Below, piece by piece: positions 14,032 to 21,926 of a DNA stretch of 24,107 nt. Source of the DNA: Candidatus Wallbacteria bacterium (GTDB taxonomy: Bacteria; Muiribacteriota; JAQTZZ01). The translations under genes were made by a program, and so were the position numbers. The notes under the pieces are model-generated. The model was not told the origin of the DNA. It searched no databases and saw only the letters and a program-made list of their open reading frames with translations. Where the stretch lies: positions 1-24,107 of the forward strand of contig JAQTZZ010000060.1 of NCBI GenBank assembly GCA_028687545.1, written 5' to 3'. Within the stretch, counting starts at the first letter, position 1. Every line of letters starts with the position of its first letter.

Positions 14032-16740
14032 ATGAGTATGAACAGACATGCTGATGAGCTTGAAAATCCAGCAGATGATTCCAGATTTTTCTGCGGTAGA
14101 ATTGCTGAACAAAACCAGCTTCAGGAAGCTTTCTCAGAGCGGCGGGTGATTTTAATCGCAGGGATCGGCGGGATCGGAAAAACTGCTCTGGCTGTAAAGC
14201 TTTATCAGAATCTTCAGGTAGATCAAAAGACAAGCGGCCGCCTGATCTTTATCAAATGTCTTGCAGGATGGAACTTTTCAGATTTTTCTTCTGAAATAAT
14301 TGAACAGGCAGTCAGGCTGACAGGCAGAAAAAAATACCTTGCCAGTGTTTCCAGGCTGCCGAATCAACTCGCAGAAATGCTTGAGGAAAACGGGATTATT
14401 CTGTTCATCGACGATTTTCAGCTGATTGAGAACTCTGAAGTTCAGGAATTCATTACTGAAGCTATAGATTATTTCCAGCAGGCCAGGCTGGTGCTCATTT
14501 CCAGAAACAGACCTGAAATTCCGGCCTTGAAACTGATTGAAGTGTTTGAGCTGCGGCTTGGCGGGCTGGACTTCAATGAGACATGGGAAATGGCTTCTCA
14601 CCTGCTGAGGGATTCCAGCGATCTGAAAAGCGTTTCCAGGGATAAATTGTTCGAAAAAGTGAAAGGCCATCCTTTTTTCATCAAAATGAGCCTGAGCGTT
14701 TCCAGAAACGACAGTAATGCACTGGAAACACTTCTTGAATCAACTGAATGCGAATTTGAGCTGTTAGACCAGATCTGGAAAAATCTGTCAGCAGTTGAAA
14801 AAGAAATACTTACATCCCTTTCGTTCATGAGAGCTCCAGTAAAGCAGTTCCCTGGCTGCAGGAACGAAGAGCATCGGTCTGCATTGAAAAAGCTTCTGAA
14901 CAGATATCTTGTTGACACAGATCTATCCGGACGATATTTCCTCCACGATATTTTCAGGGAGCACATCAAGGAAAAATCCGACGTAGAGGCAGTTTTAATG
15001 ATCCACAGACAGATTGCAGTGGATCTTTGCCTGGAAAATGCAGGGATCGATGAACAGCTGGAAGCCTACTATCATTTTCTGGAAGCAGGCATGCTGACAA
15101 CGGCTGTAGATCAGATTATCCTGCTTGGTAAAAAATTCCAGCTCCTCAATGAAGGAGCGGTAAGATTCGATAATCTTCTGTCGCAGGTTATTTCGGAGTG
15201 CGGAGAGTACAGGAATCAGGAACTTATCCGTTGCAGGATCGAATTTTTGATCATCAGGGGCGCTTACCGTGAAGCCGAATCTCTGCTTGACTCTATCCAC
15301 AGCAGAGCCGAATACGCCTATCTTTCCGGATTGATGAATTATTATCGCGATCAGGGTGCGCTGGCGATCAGGCAGTTCAGAGATGCGGTTTCCATGGGTC
15401 TCGAATCCGAGCAGTATTTAAATGCAATCGCCATTATCGCCAGTTCCTATGACTGGCTGGGAGATGCGGAGACAGCGGAAAAATATTTCCTGCAGGCCTT
15501 GTCCAGTCCGGCCATTATGGATCATCCGCTCATCAAAGCCAGAATCCTGGCTAACTATGCGAGCTGCCTGTATCCGCAGGGGAGATGCGAAAAAGCACGG
15601 GAATGCTTCGGACTGGCCGAAGAAATACAGCGTACCTGCGGTGCCACAGGCCCCCTGGCTGGCACTCTTCTTACTGAATCCTGGTTTTTCCTGATGCTGA
15701 ACGACCTTGAGAGGTCTCTGGCATGTCTAAATGAAGCCAGGGACCTGCTGATGCGGATCGATGACAGGCGCAATCTGGTGAATTCGATGATCAATCTCGC
15801 CTGCATAGAGAATCGGAGAGGACAGCCGGAGCCGGCTCTCGAACATCTTTCATCAGCATTCGAACAGGCTGAGGCACTTGATCTTGAAGTTGAACAGGGA
15901 TATGCCAGCAGGGAAGCAGGCAATATTCAGATGCAGCTTGGGCAGTTCGGAAAAGCAAGGAACCAGTTGAAGAAAGCCCTCAAGATTTTCGAGAAACTCG
16001 ATACACCGGTCACCCTGGCTTTTGTCAGGATGCACTATGGCAAGCTGCAGCTCCTGACAGGATATGTAAGTGAATCGGAGGACATGCTGACTTCGGTTTG
16101 CGAAGTTTCGAAAAAGGCCAGGAACTCCATCCTGTCTGCCTCGAATTACTTTTTCCTGTATCTGCTGTACCGCTCTTCTGGTGACGGACGGGCTGAACAG
16201 TGCTATGCAGACCATCTGGAAATGCTTGATAAACTACCGCTTTCCACCCAGAAAATGCTGAAAAAGGAGCTGTCTGAATTTGAAAGCAGGCAAAGCGGAA
16301 AAGGCGCGGACAGGATCAGGCTGTTTCTGCCTGGAAATGACGGGATCATTGCCGGAGCTTCGGAAATCGAACTGGCTAGATCACGCAGAAACGAATATGA
16401 GATATTCATGGATTTTGAGAAGTCATATATTTCCATCAGAGGCAGGGAAGTTCCGCTTTTTTCCAAGAAAGTGCTCGCAAAACTGCTGCAGCAGATGGTT
16501 TCAAACCCCGGACATGTGTTCAGTTCGGACGAAATTTTTGCGGCTGTCTGGGGCTGTGAATTCGATCCTGAAGTGGACGGCAGCCCTCTGCGCAGGTCGA
16601 TTTTCAGGTTAAGGCAGATCCTGGGCGACGTTAAAGGCGGGCATTTCATCTGTTCAGCCAGTGAAAAAGGGTCGTATTTTTTCAACAGGCAAGTGGATTA
16701 TTGTGCAATTTTCCCGGTTGTGCCTCTTAGCGGGAAGTAG
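14032..16740 (+). CDS. STAND NTPase-TPR-winged-helix transcriptional regulator, copy 1
   Basis: A 902-residue signal-responsive regulator with MalT/AfsR-like logic: an NB-ARC-type ATPase as switch, TPR repeats as sensor, and a DNA-binding domain. The Walker A motif G-I-G-G-I-G-K-T is at 44-51, Walker B I-I-L-F-I-D-D at 122-128, sensor L-V-L-I-S-R-N-R-P at 153-161, and the winged-helix-linked G-H-P-F at 212-215. TPR-like helices cover about 370-740 (A-E-K-Y-F-L-Q-A-L, A-R-N-Q-L-K-K-A-L-K-I-F). The C-terminus, about 789-893, is an OmpR/Trans_reg_C winged helix: N-P-G-H-V-F-S-S-D-E-I-F-A-A-V-W-G, then L-R-R-S-I-F-R-L-R-Q-I-L-G-D. Having this wing at the C-terminus is the reverse of SARP proteins; MalT has a LuxR helix there. 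No toxin or nuclease effector is seen. ATG 14038 is an alternative start. Confidence 0.9.
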   Translation: MSMNRHADELENPADDSRFFCGRIAEQNQLQEAFSERRVILIAGIGGIGKTALAVKLYQNLQVDQKTSGRLIFIKCLAGWNFSDFSSEIIEQAVRLTGRKKYLASVSRLPNQLAEMLEENGIILFIDDFQLIENSEVQEFITEAIDYFQQARLVLISRNRPEIPALKLIEVFELRLGGLDFNETWEMASHLLRDSSDLKSVSRDKLFEKVKGHPFFIKMSLSVSRNDSNALETLLESTECEFELLDQIWKNLSAVEKEILTSLSFMRAPVKQFPGCRNEEHRSALKKLLNRYLVDTDLSGRYFLHDIFREHIKEKSDVEAVLMIHRQIAVDLCLENAGIDEQLEAYYHFLEAGMLTTAVDQIILLGKKFQLLNEGAVRFDNLLSQVISECGEYRNQELIRCRIEFLIIRGAYREAESLLDSIHSRAEYAYLSGLMNYYRDQGALAIRQFRDAVSMGLESEQYLNAIAIIASSYDWLGDAETAEKYFLQALSSPAIMDHPLIKARILANYASCLYPQGRCEKARECFGLAEEIQRTCGATGPLAGTLLTESWFFLMLNDLERSLACLNEARDLLMRIDDRRNLVNSMINLACIENRRGQPEPALEHLSSAFEQAEALDLEVEQGYASREAGNIQMQLGQFGKARNQLKKALKIFEKLDTPVTLAFVRMHYGKLQLLTGYVSESEDMLTSVCEVSKKARNSILSASNYFFLYLLYRSSGDGRAEQCYADHLEMLDKLPLSTQKMLKKELSEFESRQSGKGADRIRLFLPGNDGIIAGASEIELARSRRNEYEIFMDFEKSYISIRGREVPLFSKKVLAKLLQQMVSNPGHVFSSDEIFAAVWGCEFDPEVDGSPLRRSIFRLRQILGDVKGGHFICSASEKGSYFFNRQVDYCAIFPVVPLSGK

Positions 16741-16782
16741 TTGGAAATGTTAAATGTTGAATGCTGAATTTGTGAGATTCAA

Positions 16783-19473
16783 TTAATTACGTGCTTGTGG
16801 AATGATAATGCAGTAGTTGACTTGCGGGTTGAAGAAGTAGCAGCCCTTTTCAGAAGCAGAGCAGATGAAACGTTCGCGCTTGTTGTCTCCAAGCATTTCC
16901 CGCAGGCGGGAGATGGTCTTGCGCAGCGCGCCTCCATCTGATTCGGGATTGTATTTTCTGCCCCAGACTGTTTCGAATATTTCCTGCGATTTGATCACAC
17001 GTCCGGGCTGCCTTAGAAATTCCAGCAGCAGGGGCACCAGCACTTTTTTCTTGAAGACCGGCACTTCCGAGCCCTGAATGCTGAATCTGCGGCCTGAAAA
17101 ATCCACGAAAATCTCGTATTCTCCGCTCTTTGATTCCAGTTCACGGATTTCGGAGGCTGTGGCGGTTTGAATTTCCCTGCCTCTGACCAGCAGTGTGAAA
17201 TCCCCTTCCGGGCTAGAGGTGATCAGTTTTTCTTCATACCACTTGAATTCTTTTTGAAGTTTATCCTGGGCCGTGACCGGGAGCTTCTCCATCTGGATCA
17301 GATACTGGCGGTAAAAGTCATCTGCGCCGCTTCCTGAGGCAAGTCTGGACTGGAGATATAAAAAGTAATAAGATCTGGCCAGGATCTGCGGGTTGTCGCT
17401 GATTTTTCCGAATTCCACTGCTTTCTCGAAAAACTCTCTGGCTTCACCTGATCTGCCTGACAGCAGGAGATACTGTCCATAACCCTGCTGGGTGCGTGTG
17501 CGTTCCACTGAACTGTCGACAGTCTGGTAGATTTTCAACCCTGACTGATAGTGAAACTCAGCTTCCTTGAACTGACCCATCCTGGAATGCAGATTGCCGA
17601 GTTCGCGGCGGAGGAAACCCTGTTCATGCAGAAGTCCCTTTTTAAGAGCCAGCTCCAGGCCGAGTTGAAAAAATTTGAGCGAGTTCTCAAAATCTTCCCG
17701 AAAATGATAGAGCTCTCCATACAGATAATAAATATAGATAAGTCCCATCTGATCGTTGATCTTCAGGCACAGATTCCTGGATTCTGAAAGACAGGCTGCG
17801 GATTGATCGATTTCATTGAGATGGTAGAGAAGGAGGGCTTTGTTGTAGAGGGTAGTGGAGAGATTGACGAGAGCGTGGCAGCCTCGTTCGATAGTTTCGG
17901 CTTTCTGGTAATATTCAAGAGCTTCCTGTACCTGACCCCTGTGCGCCAGAAACACGGCATATGTCGACATGGCACTGGCATGCAATACCGGGAAGATTCC
18001 CTTTCCCCCTTCTTTCAGGGCAAGCTGGAAATATTGTTCGGCTTTCGGGATTTTTCCGAGCCTGTTGTATGCGCTCGCAATTGTGGAAAAAGTATACAGC
18101 CGCTGCTCTGTAGAAAGATCGTCTTTCAAGGCAATTTCCAGGGATTCGATCGACTGCTGATGATGGCCTGAATAATAATACTTCAGCCCTGAGAGATAGT
18201 TGAAATCCTTCTGACCCTTGATTTCCGAGAGCAGCTCATCAGCCTCACTAAAGGCTCTGTGAAAGATCAGGAATTCAATCCTGGAGCTGACCAGTTCCTG
18301 ATGACGGTAACAGTCAGAGAAATTCAGCGCTTCGCAGAGCAGATGATAAAAATTTCCCGTGTCTTCACCAAGAACTTGAAGCTGGCGGCTCAACAGGATC
18401 AGGGCATCCACAGCTTTCCTGGAATCCCCGGCTTCCAGAAAATGGAAGTAGGCTTCGCGCAATTCCTGAATTTCTGCCTGATCCATGCTGAAAGATACCG
18501 CGATTTTTTTGTGGATCAGGATCATATCTTTCTGATCGATCTTGCGCTGGGTATATTCCCTGAGCAGATTGTGCAGGAAAATCCTCCCCTCTGCGTCGGA
18601 TTCGACTAAAAAATTATCCAGGAGTCTTTTGACGAGTGATCTGGTTTTATCTGAAAAGCCTGGCAGGCGTTCCATTCTGACCGGTATCCTTATGAAGCAG
18701 ATGGATTTAAGGAACTCCTGCTCATCCATTGACAGCGAAATCCAGAGCTGATCCAGCAGGTTTCTGTCTTTTTCCTGCTCAAATTCAGATGAAGAAAGCA
18801 GGGATTCCGGGGTGTGTTCCCCGACAGTCAGGAGTCCCAGAAACAGTTTGAGAGAGAATGGATGGCCATTCACTTTTTCCAGAATCCTGATTTTCGTGTC
18901 ACTGGGAAGCGATTCGAATTTGGCGGTTCTGAGGAGGCCGGAAGCCATTTTCGCGGAATCCTCGCGTGACAGCCCTGCAAGTCTTAATTCATAAAGCTCC
19001 ACAGCTTCCAGCGGGGAGAGCGAGGGTCTCTTGCGGGTGATCAGGATAATTTTAGAGGATTTGAGATAGTCTTTAGCTGTCCTGAGCAGGTCCCTTGTTT
19101 CTTCGGATTCCACCAGATGAAAATTGTCGATGAACAGGATGATGGAGTTTTCCTCCAGCATTGAAACCAGCAGCAGGGGAGACCTGGCGAAAGAAGACGA
19201 GTATTTTTTATTGCCTGTCAATTCCACTACACCGTGGACAATTTCAGCCTGAAAATCCTTGTTGCCCCAGCCGTTTCTGCATGAAATCCACACTACTCTG
19301 CCAGTGCATTCAGGACGTTCTTCCAGTTTGTGAGCAAATGCGAGAGCCAGGGCGGTTTTTCCGATTCCGCCGATGCCGGCGATCGTCAGCAGCTTACGCA
19401 GGGGAAAAGCATTGAGCAGTTGCTGCAGTTCAACCTGACGGCCGCAGAATCCTGCAGGAATGGAAGGGATCAT
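16783..19473 (-). CDS. STAND NTPase-TPR-winged-helix transcriptional regulator, copy 2
   Basis: An 896-residue full-length paralog of 14032-16740, encoded tail to tail with 42 bases between the stops. Walker A is G-I-G-G-I-G-K-T at 33-40, Walker B I-I-L-F-I-D-N at 111-117 (second acidic residue replaced by Asn), sensor I-I-L-I-T-R-K-R-P, then G-H-P-F-S-L-K, TPR-like helices, and a C-terminal winged helix with Q-P-G-R-V-I-K-S-Q-E-I-F-E-T-V-W-G and L-R-K-T-I-S-R-L-R-E-M-L-G-D. The C-terminal C-S-A-S-E-K-G-x-Y-F-F-N is conserved in both. I choose ATG 19473, which overlaps the upstream stop as ATGA with GGGGA about nine bases before it; a TTG at 19488 would add five residues. Coupled translation ties it to the exported protein 19470-20141, which may belong to the same signalling unit. 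Confidence 0.9.
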   Translation of the reverse strand: MIPSIPAGFCGRQVELQQLLNAFPLRKLLTIAGIGGIGKTALALAFAHKLEERPECTGRVVWISCRNGWGNKDFQAEIVHGVVELTGNKKYSSSFARSPLLLVSMLEENSIILFIDNFHLVESEETRDLLRTAKDYLKSSKIILITRKRPSLSPLEAVELYELRLAGLSREDSAKMASGLLRTAKFESLPSDTKIRILEKVNGHPFSLKLFLGLLTVGEHTPESLLSSSEFEQEKDRNLLDQLWISLSMDEQEFLKSICFIRIPVRMERLPGFSDKTRSLVKRLLDNFLVESDAEGRIFLHNLLREYTQRKIDQKDMILIHKKIAVSFSMDQAEIQELREAYFHFLEAGDSRKAVDALILLSRQLQVLGEDTGNFYHLLCEALNFSDCYRHQELVSSRIEFLIFHRAFSEADELLSEIKGQKDFNYLSGLKYYYSGHHQQSIESLEIALKDDLSTEQRLYTFSTIASAYNRLGKIPKAEQYFQLALKEGGKGIFPVLHASAMSTYAVFLAHRGQVQEALEYYQKAETIERGCHALVNLSTTLYNKALLLYHLNEIDQSAACLSESRNLCLKINDQMGLIYIYYLYGELYHFREDFENSLKFFQLGLELALKKGLLHEQGFLRRELGNLHSRMGQFKEAEFHYQSGLKIYQTVDSSVERTRTQQGYGQYLLLSGRSGEAREFFEKAVEFGKISDNPQILARSYYFLYLQSRLASGSGADDFYRQYLIQMEKLPVTAQDKLQKEFKWYEEKLITSSPEGDFTLLVRGREIQTATASEIRELESKSGEYEIFVDFSGRRFSIQGSEVPVFKKKVLVPLLLEFLRQPGRVIKSQEIFETVWGRKYNPESDGGALRKTISRLREMLGDNKRERFICSASEKGCYFFNPQVNYCIIIPQARN

Positions 19474-20141
19474 TGATCCAGTCCCCAATCGAAATTGGTT
19501 TCAATGATCAGGTCCTTGCCTGTTCTGAAAAATTCATCCTTCAACACTATGATCAGATTGCCGTCTTCCAGATACCTGATCACAATGCGGTTGAATTTGA
19601 AAGGCCGGTCAGCCATGATGGTTTTATTATCCAGAAGTTCGTGCAGTTCGAGCAGAACCCTGCGGAAGTCGGGCATCAGTTTAGTGTTAGGGCCATACAA
19701 AGTCCGTTCAACATTGATCAGGGAGTCGACAGTCAGACCGATTTTCTTGTTGTTGGCGCGTAAAATTCCAGGCTCGATCTCGAATTCAGGTTCTCCGTCC
19801 CGGTCCTCATCAATGTAAAGAGTGTATCTGCGGGAAAAAGATGAAAGTACGGCCTTGATCCGATTTTCAGTGACAGTTTCATGACCTTTTTTGTCCTTGA
19901 GATGGATCTGGCTCAAGCGTGTTTTGAATTCACTCAGTTCTTCGTCTGTGAGGTTCACAGGAGGCAGCACTACCAGTTTCAGCAGAGGATGGAAAAAGTC
20001 GTCCTGGAATTTGATCTCTAACATTTTCTGGGAATCGATCAAAGTCATCCCATTCAGCAGCAGACGTTCGGCGGCGCGGTCGTTGGATGCCATGGAAACC
20101 GCTGCTGCCAGGAGAAGCAGGAACAATATTCTAATCTTCAT
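19470..20141 (-). CDS. Small exported protein of unknown function, coupled to STAND copy 2
   Basis: I do not recognise a family. The 223-residue product starts at ATG 20141 after GGAGG. Residues 1-18 are a signal peptide (MKIRILFLLLLAAAVSMA). The rest is a soluble alpha/beta or beta-rich chain with an acidic D-E-D-R-D-G-E-P-E stretch at 111-119 that resembles a calcium-binding loop (D-x-D-x-D-G) but lacks the later ligand of an EF-hand. The closing strands are F-K-F-N-R-I-V-I-R-Y and N-L-I-I-V-L-K. No transmembrane anchor or lipobox appears. The stop codon overlaps the start of the STAND regulator as ATGA. Inference: an extracytoplasmic partner or target of the regulator, though a membrane link between the two is not visible. 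Confidence 0.8.
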   Translation of the reverse strand: MKIRILFLLLLAAAVSMASNDRAAERLLLNGMTLIDSQKMLEIKFQDDFFHPLLKLVVLPPVNLTDEELSEFKTRLSQIHLKDKKGHETVTENRIKAVLSSFSRRYTLYIDEDRDGEPEFEIEPGILRANNKKIGLTVDSLINVERTLYGPNTKLMPDFRRVLLELHELLDNKTIMADRPFKFNRIVIRYLEDGNLIIVLKDEFFRTGKDLIIETNFDWGLDQ

Positions 20142-20172
20142 CGTGCCTCCAGTGAATGTTGTGCACTGCTAT

Positions 20173-20201
20173 ATGATAATAAATCCTGAGCCAGCGGGCA
20201 A
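20173..20201 (-). promoter_or_regulatory. Promoter of the exported protein-STAND operon
   Basis: On the minus strand TTGCCC (20201-20196), 17-base spacer, TATCAT (20178-20173). The -10 matches at 5 of 6 positions. Transcription would start near 20166, with GGAGG in the leader. The -35 lies five bases beyond the phosphoribosyltransferase stop, so the operon is separate from that gene. Confidence 0.5.
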
Positions 20202-20205
20202 GCCC

Positions 20206-20745
20206 TCAGTCAGCGGCTCTTTTGTCGATCACGCAGACGGCCTCGACAGATGCAGCTCCGTTTTTAATAAGCAGTTCAGCACATTTCCGGACAGTGATGC
20301 CGCTGCCGATTACATCGTCGACGAGTAAGATGTTGCGTCCTGAAATGTCAGTTGAATCCGACAGGGTGAATGAGCCATCCTGCAGCTTCTCCCATTCGTG
20401 ATCTGATTCCACATCCCTGCGCAGCCGGCAGCCGGTTTTTTTGCTCAGGCAGAAGGAGGCAGGCACTGCAAGTCTTTCGGACAGTTCACGGACGATTTCT
20501 GTGACAGGCTGCATAGGCCTGTCCGCTTTACCCGGCGGAACTGGCACAATCAGGTCAAAGGGCATCCGGTTTTTGTGCAACAGCCCTGCGATCAATCCGG
20601 ACAGGGCAGAGGCCGCAGCTTTATCTGCCTGGAATTTGGCTTTATAAAGGAGAAAGCCAGGGTCAGGTTCAGGCATGGCCTGGACTTTGGAGTAAAGTTT
20701 ATACAGGCATTGATCAGCCGGAATCTTCTGCAGGGTAAGTATCAT
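20206..20745 (-). CDS. ComF-like phosphoribosyltransferase family protein
   Basis: The 179-residue product is a type I phosphoribosyltransferase fold. The PRPP-binding loop I-L-L-V-D-D-V-I-G-S-G-I-T is at 139-151; an earlier strand F-D-L-I-V-P-V-P-P (63-71) fits the ComF/amidophosphoribosyltransferase-like group. ComF proteins usually carry an N-terminal zinc ribbon and a C-R-x-R-x-x-x-Q-x-x-L segment; the ribbon is missing and the second motif is C-R-L-R-R-D-V-E-S-D, so this is a short, diverged member. A DNA-uptake role therefore cannot be assumed. ATG 20745 follows TGGAG at good spacing. TATAAT at 20800-20795 (minus) is a possible -10. Its promoter region faces that of the RDD gene, with a strong dyad between them. 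Confidence 0.75.
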   Translation of the reverse strand: MILTLQKIPADQCLYKLYSKVQAMPEPDPGFLLYKAKFQADKAAASALSGLIAGLLHKNRMPFDLIVPVPPGKADRPMQPVTEIVRELSERLAVPASFCLSKKTGCRLRRDVESDHEWEKLQDGSFTLSDSTDISGRNILLVDDVIGSGITVRKCAELLIKNGAASVEAVCVIDKRAAD

Positions 20746-20838
20746 GTTTGCTCCAGAATCGTCATATTGTAACAGTTTGGAAAGTTACCTCCAAATTATA
20801 CAGTAGACAACTAATGTTTAGCTGCTGGATTTGCTTAT

Positions 20839-20864
20839 ATTATTTGTCCGCCAGGACAAATAAT
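20839..20864. promoter_or_regulatory. 11-bp perfect dyad between divergent genes
   Basis: ATTATTTGTCC (20839-20849), spacer GCCA, GGACAAATAAT (20854-20864). It is a perfect palindrome in the 185-base divergent region between the phosphoribosyltransferase and RDD genes. No T run follows on either strand beyond the stem, so an operator is more likely than a terminator. Confidence 0.5.
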
Positions 20865-20930
20865 GATAACTTGTATGAAGGCTTGCTCTGATAAATCAAA
20901 AATGCATGCACGACTGAAAAGGGCGGTTAA

Positions 20931-21650
20931 ATGAGTAATCAGGAATTCAGATGTCCGCAATGTAATCAGATCCTCGATATTCCAGAAGATCTCCTGGGCC
21001 AGATTGTACAATGCGCTTCCTGCGGGACAGAATTCACTGTTCCAGAACCGGCTGTAATCCCCAATGCACATCCTGTTCAGCCTGCATCCCCATCACCAAC
21101 CCCATCTCGCTCTCCAGAAGTTATTTACGATTCCTGCGCCTGTCCTCTTTGCGGAGACACCGGACGCATGAACAAACCTGAAATTCTTTACGGACATCAG
21201 GTCTGCAGAAAATGCTATTACTCTTTCGCCAACCGCAGGCAACTGGCATTTATAATCGATGCTGTGCTCTGGCGCATCTTTGTATTCCCGATCGCGTTTT
21301 CGATTGCTGTGATTCTGGGGTTGTTCGGCCTTTCGGATACTGACCTGAAGATTGCCGCAACTTTATTTGATTGTGTGATGCTGCCTCTCATTTTCATCTG
21401 CAAAGACTGTTTTTCCGGATTTTCTCCAGGTAAATTTCTTTGCGGCGTACGGGTGATCGACGAGGTTACCGGAGAACCGGCCGGGATAACAGCTTCCTTT
21501 AAAAGGAATCTGCCACTGCTGATCCCATTTATGCCGATTGTTGTCGCATTTCAGCTCAGCAAAGGTCACAGGATCGGAGACGGATGGTCGAACAGCCGGG
21601 TGATCCGGATCAAATACGCATCAAATCCTGTTTTTTTAATTAATTCGTAA
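20931..21650 (+). CDS. RDD-family membrane protein with N-terminal zinc ribbons
   Basis: The 239-residue product has two cytosolic zinc-ribbon-like parts followed by an RDD membrane domain. C8-P-Q-C11 with C28-A-S-C31 resembles the MJ0042-type zinc finger. A Pro/Ser-rich linker follows, then C71-P-L-C74 with C92-R-K-C95. The RDD domain starts at R-R-Q-L-A-F-I-I-D110, with hydrophobic segments at about 112-133 and 143-158, and the conserved S-P-G-K-F-L-C-G-V-R-V-I-D loop at 165-177. A third hydrophobic segment lies near 194-208 and the end carries R-I-G-D-G-W-S. RDD proteins are small membrane proteins, some acting as ion antiporters; the role here is unknown. The start ATG has only a moderate ribosome site (AAGGGCGG). 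Confidence 0.85.
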   Translation: MSNQEFRCPQCNQILDIPEDLLGQIVQCASCGTEFTVPEPAVIPNAHPVQPASPSPTPSRSPEVIYDSCACPLCGDTGRMNKPEILYGHQVCRKCYYSFANRRQLAFIIDAVLWRIFVFPIAFSIAVILGLFGLSDTDLKIAATLFDCVMLPLIFICKDCFSGFSPGKFLCGVRVIDEVTGEPAGITASFKRNLPLLIPFMPIVVAFQLSKGHRIGDGWSNSRVIRIKYASNPVFLINS

Positions 21651-21726
21651 TAACGAAATCAAACTCTTTATGGAGTAATGGCGATGCTGTCTTTCATTTT
21701 GCCGCCAAATGCCGCCTGATAGATTC

Positions 21727-21754
21727 TTGACTGGAATTGAAACAAGGATACAAT
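21727..21754 (+). promoter_or_regulatory. Promoter of the tandem zinc-ribbon gene
   Basis: TTGACT (21727-21732) and TACAAT (21749-21754) each match the consensus at 5 of 6 positions, with a 16-base spacer. The predicted start is near 21761, giving a leader of about 166 nt. Confidence 0.6.
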
Positions 21755-21760
21755 TGGCCT

Positions 21761-21926
21761 AATACAGGTTTGAAAAGAAGCTTTTCAGTTCCAGATTCAG
21801 GGGTGAACCTGGAAGATATAGAAAAGCTTCAAAAAATGACCCCTGCGCAAGCTTCGGGGTTAAGTGGCTGTAGTCAAAATCCCCGCTGCGCTCGGATTTT
21901 TAACAGCCTCTAAAGGAGGACTCAGG
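21761..21926 (+). promoter_or_regulatory. Structured 5' leader, possible cis-regulatory RNA
   Basis: Three hairpins follow the predicted start. P1: GAAGCTTTTC (21777-21786) with GAAAAGCTTC (21821-21830), enclosing TTCCAG/CTGGAA (21789-21794, 21809-21814) and TTCA/TGAA around a GGGG loop. P2: ACCCC (21839-21843) with GGGGT (21856-21860). P3: GGCTGT (21866-21871) with ACAGCC (21903-21908), enclosing AAAATCC (21876-21882) and GGATTTT (21894-21900) followed by another T. P3 resembles a terminator next to the ribosome site AAAGGAGGA (21912-21920). AAGCTT appears three times, allowing alternative pairings. I recognise no known riboswitch class. Confidence 0.45.

Noticed and set aside
16203-18171. 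Long antisense reading frames opposite both STAND genes
   Set aside because: They have no ribosome sites or recognisable domains and arise from codon bias of the sense genes.
14032-19473. STAND pair as an antiphage (Avs-type) defence system
   Set aside because: The C-terminal domain is a winged helix; no nuclease, protease or membrane effector is present, so a transcriptional regulator is more likely.
19474-19488. TTG start adding five residues to STAND copy 2
   Set aside because: ATG 19473 forms a standard ATGA overlap with the upstream stop and aligns better with the paralog.
20766-20801. TTGTAAC followed after 23 bases by TTATAC on the plus strand, resembling the shared promoter
   Set aside because: The match is only TTGTAAC, the -10 is poor and the next plus-strand gene starts 130 bases further on. 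TATAAT on the other strand better explains the AT-rich part.
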